Shown here: positions 61,633-64,000 of the stretch, one piece after another
Numbering within the stretch: position 1 is the stretch's first letter
Layout of the letters: the number at the start of each line of letters is the position of its first letter
Source: JAQWQB01 sp047636995
Lineage (GTDB): Bacteria > Bacteroidota > Bacteroidia > Flavobacteriales_D > Sanyastnellaceae
Reading direction: 5' to 3'
NCBI GenBank assembly: GCA_047636995.1
Contig: JBLIGQ010000001.1
Coordinates: 124,001-188,000, forward strand
Length of the DNA: 64,000 nt
Notes under the pieces: generated by a model
The model's input: only the letters and a program-made list of their open reading frames with translations
Told to the model about the DNA's origin: nothing
The model's database searches: none
Program-made: the position numbers and the translations under genes

Positions 61633-63462
61633 GTGAAACAAGAAGAGCCCCCCAAAAAGAAGAAAATGTCACGTGAAAACCTAAAAAAGGCCACGCGTAT
61701 TTTCAGTTATGTCAAGCCCTATAAGTGGCAATTCCTCATTGGTATTGCACTCATTACGTTGTCTGCCCTATTCACGCTTGTTGTAACGCGTCTGTGGGGA
61801 CAACTAGGAGGAATAGGAACGCAGCAGCCAGCGCCAGACCTGAGAGCGTACTTCAACTTTGAGTTGGATTTCTCTAGTTTGAGCGACATTGCCATTGTTA
61901 CTTTCGTTTTGCTTGTAATTCAGGCAGCATTGAGTTTTGTACGCGTTTTGCTTTTTGCCAACGTGACTGAAAACATGATGATGGCGCTGCGTCAAGACAC
62001 TTATCAGCAGATTGTTCGCATGCCAATGCAGTACTTTAATGAGCAACGCGTGGGTGATTTAAACTCGCGTATTTCTGCTGACATTACTGGTATCCAAGAC
62101 ATTTTCACGACGACCCTTGCTGAGCTCCTTCGCCAGCTTATAATTATAGTAGGAGGAATTGTTGCACTATTATGGTTCTCACCTACCCTCACATTTATTA
62201 TGCTCGGGACACTTCCTGTGGTGATTGTGATTGCAGTAATCTTCGGAAGGTTCATTCGTAAACTCAGCAAGAAGACACAAGATAAAGTGGCAGAATCCAA
62301 TGTGATTGTGCAGGAAACACTTACTGGAATTGTGAATGTAAAGAGCTTCGCGAATGAAGCGCTTGAGGTCATTCGCTACATGTCACGCATCAAAGAGATT
62401 AAAGACTTCGCCATCAAAGGCGCAAAATGGAGAGGAGCTTTTGCTTCGTTCATTATCCTGTTCATCTTCGGCGCCATTACATTGATTATCTTAAAAGGAG
62501 CTGACCTCGCAGAAAACGACAGTTTGGCTGGGGAGCACTTCTTTTCTTTCCTCCTTATAACAGGTCTAGTTGCAGGATCCATTGGCGGATTGGCAAGTCT
62601 TTTCGGCACAATGCAAAAAGGAATTGGCGCCATTGAAAACGTCATGGACATTTTAGACGAGGAGACTGAAGATGTTGCCCTTTCTTCATCTGAAAAGCAA
62701 CTTCAGCCAGACATGAAAGGTGAAATTGCATTTGACAATGTCTCATTCCATTATGCTTCGCGAAAAGAAGTGGGTGTCTTGAATGAACTCTCCTTTTCTA
62801 TCAAAGCGGGAGAACAAGTTGCCTTGGTAGGGCCTTCTGGCGCAGGGAAATCTACCATTGCATCAATGGTATTACAGTTTTACAAACCAATAGAAGGGTC
62901 CATCTCTTTCGATGGAAAGCCGGCGGCTGATTTCAGTTTAACAGAGTTGAGAAATCAAATGGCATTCGTGCCACAAGAAGTGATTCTCTTTGGCGGAACC
63001 ATTCGAGAAAACATTGCTTACGGAAAACCTGAAGCGACCGAGGATGAAATTCGCGCAGCAGCAGAACAGGCCAATGCAGTAGAGTTCATTTCACAATTCC
63101 CTGACGGAATGGAAACGATTGTGGGCGAAAGAGGGATTCAACTTTCAGGTGGACAACGTCAGCGGATTGCCATTGCAAGAGCAGTATTGAAGAACCCAAC
63201 TATTTTAATTCTTGACGAAGCCACGAGTTCATTGGATTCTGAAAGCGAACGTTTGGTACAAGATGCCCTTGACAAACTCATGACCGGACGAACTTCACTG
63301 GTCATTGCGCACCGTTTGAGTACCGTTCGCAACGCAAACAAGATTTTGGTGCTTGAAAGAGGAAAGCTTGCTGAAGTGGGCACGCACAAAGAGCTTATGG
63401 AAATTGAACAAGGTTTATATAAGAACCTTATTCAGCTCCAAGGCACACGCGATACATTGTAA
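61633..63462 (+). CDS. ABC exporter, fused membrane and ATPase domains (MsbA-like)
   Basis: 609 residues. Six-helix type 1 exporter domain at about 25-330, then the nucleotide-binding domain: Walker A G-P-S-G-A-G-K-S-T, Q-loop F-V-P-Q-E, signature L-S-G-G-Q-R-Q-R and Walker B I-L-I-L-D-E-A-T-S-S-L-D. It likely works as a homodimer exporting a lipid or hydrophobic compound; substrate is unknown. The start may be the GTG at 61633 or the ATG at 61666, which follows a lysine-rich stretch P-P-K-K-K-K. gmd follows about 70 nt later. Confidence 0.95.
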   Translation: MKQEEPPKKKKMSRENLKKATRIFSYVKPYKWQFLIGIALITLSALFTLVVTRLWGQLGGIGTQQPAPDLRAYFNFELDFSSLSDIAIVTFVLLVIQAALSFVRVLLFANVTENMMMALRQDTYQQIVRMPMQYFNEQRVGDLNSRISADITGIQDIFTTTLAELLRQLIIIVGGIVALLWFSPTLTFIMLGTLPVVIVIAVIFGRFIRKLSKKTQDKVAESNVIVQETLTGIVNVKSFANEALEVIRYMSRIKEIKDFAIKGAKWRGAFASFIILFIFGAITLIILKGADLAENDSLAGEHFFSFLLITGLVAGSIGGLASLFGTMQKGIGAIENVMDILDEETEDVALSSSEKQLQPDMKGEIAFDNVSFHYASRKEVGVLNELSFSIKAGEQVALVGPSGAGKSTIASMVLQFYKPIEGSISFDGKPAADFSLTELRNQMAFVPQEVILFGGTIRENIAYGKPEATEDEIRAAAEQANAVEFISQFPDGMETIVGERGIQLSGGQRQRIAIARAVLKNPTILILDEATSSLDSESERLVQDALDKLMTGRTSLVIAHRLSTVRNANKILVLERGKLAEVGTHKELMEIEQGLYKNLIQLQGTRDTL

Positions 63463-63509
63463 TCTTAAAATGTAAGACGGGGACCTATAAGGTGGTAAAA
63501 TCTATTGGT

Positions 63510-63517
63510 TACATTTG
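63510..63517 (+). promoter_or_regulatory. gmd -7 box
   Basis: TACATTTG is an exact -7 box 15 nt before the gmd ATG. No -33 TTG at proper spacing. Confidence 0.45.
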
Positions 63518-63532
63518 CCTCAATTCGGGAAT

Positions 63533-64000
63533 ATGTCAAAAACAGCATTGATTACCGGTATCACCGGACAAGACGGAGCCTACTTGGCTGAACTACTCCT
63601 TTCGAAAGGATACATAGTACATGGTGTTAAGCGAAGAACTTCTTTGTTTAACACTGACAGGGTTGACCATTTGTACAAAGATCAGCACGAAAAGAATGTG
63701 AAATTCTTCTTGCACTATGGAGACTTGACTGACAGCACGAACTTGATTCGTCTTGTTCAAGAAACCATGCCAGATGAAATCTACAACCTCGCGGCTATGA
63801 GTCACGTGATGGTTTCATTTGAAACTCCTGAATACACTGCCAATGCTGACGGCACAGGTCCGTTGCGCATCCTAGAAGCCATTCGCATTTTGGGATTGAC
63901 GAAAAAAACAAAATTCTACCAAGCTTCAACTTCTGAATTGTACGGAAAGGTGCAAGAAGTTCCACAAAGTGAGACTACGCCATTTTATCCGCGTTCACCT
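63533..64000 (+). CDS. gmd: GDP-mannose 4,6-dehydratase, 3' end cut by the window edge
   Basis: The first 156 codons are present (family about 360-370). It converts GDP-mannose to GDP-4-keto-6-deoxymannose, the substrate of the fcl product. The Rossmann motif G-I-T-G-Q-D-G-A-Y-L is at about residues 8-17, H-Y-G-D-L-T-D-S-T at about 61-69, and the catalytic S-T-S-E-L-Y-G near 130-136. The next catalytic Tyr-Lys pair lies beyond the edge. Confidence 0.96.
   Translation, partial: MSKTALITGITGQDGAYLAELLLSKGYIVHGVKRRTSLFNTDRVDHLYKDQHEKNVKFFLHYGDLTDSTNLIRLVQETMPDEIYNLAAMSHVMVSFETPEYTANADGTGPLRILEAIRILGLTKKTKFYQASTSELYGKVQEVPQSETTPFYPRSP

Overview
The window looks like a chromosome segment of a Bacteroidota bacterium, most likely a marine Flavobacteriales (Cryomorphaceae/Schleiferiaceae-like) lineage. 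This is inferred from gene content and promoter style; no rRNA or tRNA gene was found to fix the taxonomy. Supporting signs are a TonB-dependent receptor with an N-terminal carboxypeptidase-regulatory domain, a very large secreted protein with a type IX secretion (T9SS)-like C-terminal domain next to a PorV-like barrel, RemB-like gliding/outer-membrane proteins, two cytochrome oxidase subunit III genes beside a subunit IV and SCO genes, and repeated Bacteroidota promoter boxes (TTG, about 19 nt, TAnnTTTG).

Layout. 1-3.6 kb: end of a SurA-like prolyl isomerase, a MoxR ATPase, then on the minus strand an HTTM/DUF5819 membrane pair resembling SdpB/SdpA. 3.6-4.8 kb: a gene-free, element-rich stretch with three 21-bp-phased direct repeats, a 14-bp palindrome, a GC-rich nested hairpin and a 39-unit 13-bp tandem array that runs into the fahA promoter. 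4.8-13.3 kb: housekeeping (fahA, bifunctional rel, Fur-like regulator, STAS protein, purA, LptA/OstA-like protein, glyA). 13.5-16.8 kb: a DUF255 thioredoxin-like lipoprotein and two small secreted proteins. 17-26 kb: a three-gene envelope module (TonB receptor, 1404-aa secreted protein, PorV-like barrel). 26-34 kb: greA and a HIT protein, then a long minus-strand run (Asp-box secreted protein, hemB, His-rich lipoprotein, yidD, HupE-like, folA, thyA, purK, phytanoyl-CoA dioxygenase-like). 34-42.6 kb: MscS channel, mtgA, a papain-like PepC peptidase, ddl, ruvC, a flippase-like membrane protein, a GT2 glycosyltransferase and an oligopeptide ABC permease. 42.8-48 kb: polysaccharide genes (fcl, WecA-like transferase) interleaved with two RemB-like barrels. 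48-53.4 kb: respiratory oxidase cluster (heme O synthase, CoxIII twice, CoxIV, a degenerate SCO, a true SCO, DUF420, a small CxxC protein). 53.4-64 kb: OmpA-like protein, TolC and RND adaptor, tsaB, ahcY, a phosphopantetheinyl transferase, rpmH (55 aa), an ABC exporter and the start of gmd.

How the genes work together. fcl and the truncated gmd are the two enzymes of GDP-L-fucose synthesis, here about 20 kb apart; with the WecA-like enzyme, the GT2 enzyme and the flippase-like protein they indicate surface polysaccharide production. thyA-folA form a thymidylate/folate pair. The 48-53 kb block encodes assembly factors and accessory subunits of a caa3/cytochrome c-type oxidase whose catalytic subunits I and II are not in the window. 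The most unusual signals are the repeat-rich region at 3.6-4.8 kb, a perfect intrinsic-terminator hairpin inside the 5' end of a ligand-less SCO gene, and a recurring arrangement in which the -7 promoter box lies exactly 4 nt before a start codon, which predicts leaderless mRNAs.
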